The position numbers and the translations under genes were made by a program. From positions 1-6,203 of the forward strand of contig JAEDMH010000133.1 of NCBI GenBank assembly GCA_016303095.1: 6,203 nucleotides of DNA, given 5' to 3'. Each line of letters opens with the position of its first letter. The first letter of the stretch is position 1. The notes below the pieces were generated by a model, which saw nothing but the letters and a program-made list of their open reading frames with translations, was not told the origin of the DNA and made no database searches. The stretch comes from Lentisphaeria bacterium (lineage in GTDB: Bacteria > Verrucomicrobiota > Lentisphaeria > Oligosphaerales > Oligosphaeraceae). This document shows, piece by piece, positions 5,531-6,203 of this stretch.

Positions 5531-6203
5531 CCCCCGATCCTCTTCTGCCCCCGGGATGGCAATCCCGCCTGGAGGAACTGTCCCGGGAACAGCTGGAGCG
5601 GGATCCCTCCTGCCATGACTGGGACCACACCCGACGGGTCCTCCTCTCCGCCCAGAGCCTGGCCCGACAGGAGGGAGCCGACCTCTCGGTGGTCACCGCC
5701 GCCGCCATCCTCCACGATATCGCCCGTCCCGAGGAGATGGCCAGCCAGGGAGAGGTGGACCACGCCGTGCTGGGGGCAACCAAGGCCCGGGAGCTCCTTC
5801 AACGGGAGAAGCTGGGCACCCCGGAATGGTGGGAACGGGTGGTCCGGTGCATTCGCACCCACCGCTTCCGGAACCGCACGGGGGAAGCCCCCGCTACCGT
5901 GGAGGAAAGGGTCCTCTTCGATGCGGATAAACTGGATTCCCTGGGGGCCATCGGCCTGGCACGGGCTTTCCATTTCGCCGGAAAAACCGGGGCCCGGGTC
6001 CATAATTCCGCCCAGGAGGCCCTGGCAGGACACTCCTATGGTCGGGAGGATTCCGCCTATCGGGAGTTCCTGGTGAAACTCCAAGCACTGCCCCAAGCTA
6101 TGCTCACTCCCGCCGGCACTGCCCTGGCACAGGAACGCCTCCGTTTCATGGAGATGTTCTTCCAGACCCTCAATCAGGAGTGCTTCCCGGAGGGACACGG
6201 AGA
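5527..6203 (+). CDS. HD-domain metal-dependent phosphohydrolase, YedJ/COG1418-like (3' end beyond the window)
   Basis: The reading frame opens with ATG 5527 inside the cysS stop (ATGA overlap) and stays open for 225 codons to the window edge, so the stop is not seen. It carries the HD-superfamily signature: a first His in CHDWDHTRRV (His34, with His30 nearby), the paired ILHDIA (His63-Asp64), His112 in IRTHRFR, and a late Asp in LFDADKLDSLGAIG (Asp132/Asp134). This order is that of small stand-alone HD hydrolases like YedJ, which are usually about 210-230 residues, so most of the protein is here. They are soluble, bind divalent metal and hydrolyse phosphate esters or nucleotides. The true substrate is unknown. 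No good Shine-Dalgarno site lies at proper distance (GAAGGGA at 5503-5509 is too far), so translation is probably coupled to cysS. It has no signal peptide. Confidence 0.9.
   Translation, partial: MTPDPLLPPGWQSRLEELSREQLERDPSCHDWDHTRRVLLSAQSLARQEGADLSVVTAAAILHDIARPEEMASQGEVDHAVLGATKARELLQREKLGTPEWWERVVRCIRTHRFRNRTGEAPATVEERVLFDADKLDSLGAIGLARAFHFAGKTGARVHNSAQEALAGHSYGREDSAYREFLVKLQALPQAMLTPAGTALAQERLRFMEMFFQTLNQECFPEGHG

Noticed and set aside
5335..6198. Minus-strand frame of 287 codons over the HD gene
   Set aside because: The plus strand encodes clear HD-family motifs in a coupled frame. The minus frame has no recognisable motif.

Overview
The window looks like chromosomal DNA of a G+C-rich, Gram-negative-type bacterium. 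Two things suggest a member of the Planctomycetes-Verrucomicrobia-Lentisphaerae (PVC) group, although the sequence alone does not prove it. One is a very large secreted multi-domain glycoside-hydrolase-like protein that ends in a rhamnosidase-N-like sandwich domain. The other is the CACGGAG-type intergenic repeat, which I associate with such genomes. No transposase, integrase, phage gene, CRISPR array or rRNA was seen.

Layout, all on the + strand: (1) 24-174, an intergenic repeat of 22-23 bp units with two hairpins; (2) 222-297, a tRNA with anticodon UAU, so tRNA-Ile for the rare codon AUA; (3) 298-517, a leader with a plausible sigma70-type promoter and a strong Shine-Dalgarno site; (4) 518-3772, a 1084-residue exported protein with two duplicated N-terminal beta modules, a third carbohydrate-binding-like module, a TIM-barrel glycoside-hydrolase-like core and a C-terminal sandwich domain; (5) 3773-4114, a 342-nt gap holding an inverted copy of the first repeat, a likely terminator and a striking CTAG tandem array; (6) 4115-5530, cysS (cysteinyl-tRNA synthetase); (7) 5527-end, an HD-domain phosphohydrolase that overlaps cysS by 4 nt and runs off the window.

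The genes form at least two units. The large secreted protein appears to be a single-gene unit concerned with an extracellular or periplasmic glycan. Its substrate cannot be told from sequence. cysS and the HD gene are a translationally coupled housekeeping pair. The tRNA stands alone.

The most unusual signals are: the structurally conserved but sequence-diverged repeat pair that brackets the tRNA and the secreted gene in opposite orientations; the 10-copy CTAG array upstream of cysS; an AUA-reading tRNA beside genes that contain no AUA codon; the glutamine where a classical retaining glycosidase would have its nucleophile; and the change of strand composition along the secreted gene. I did not find a clearly new defence or mobile system.
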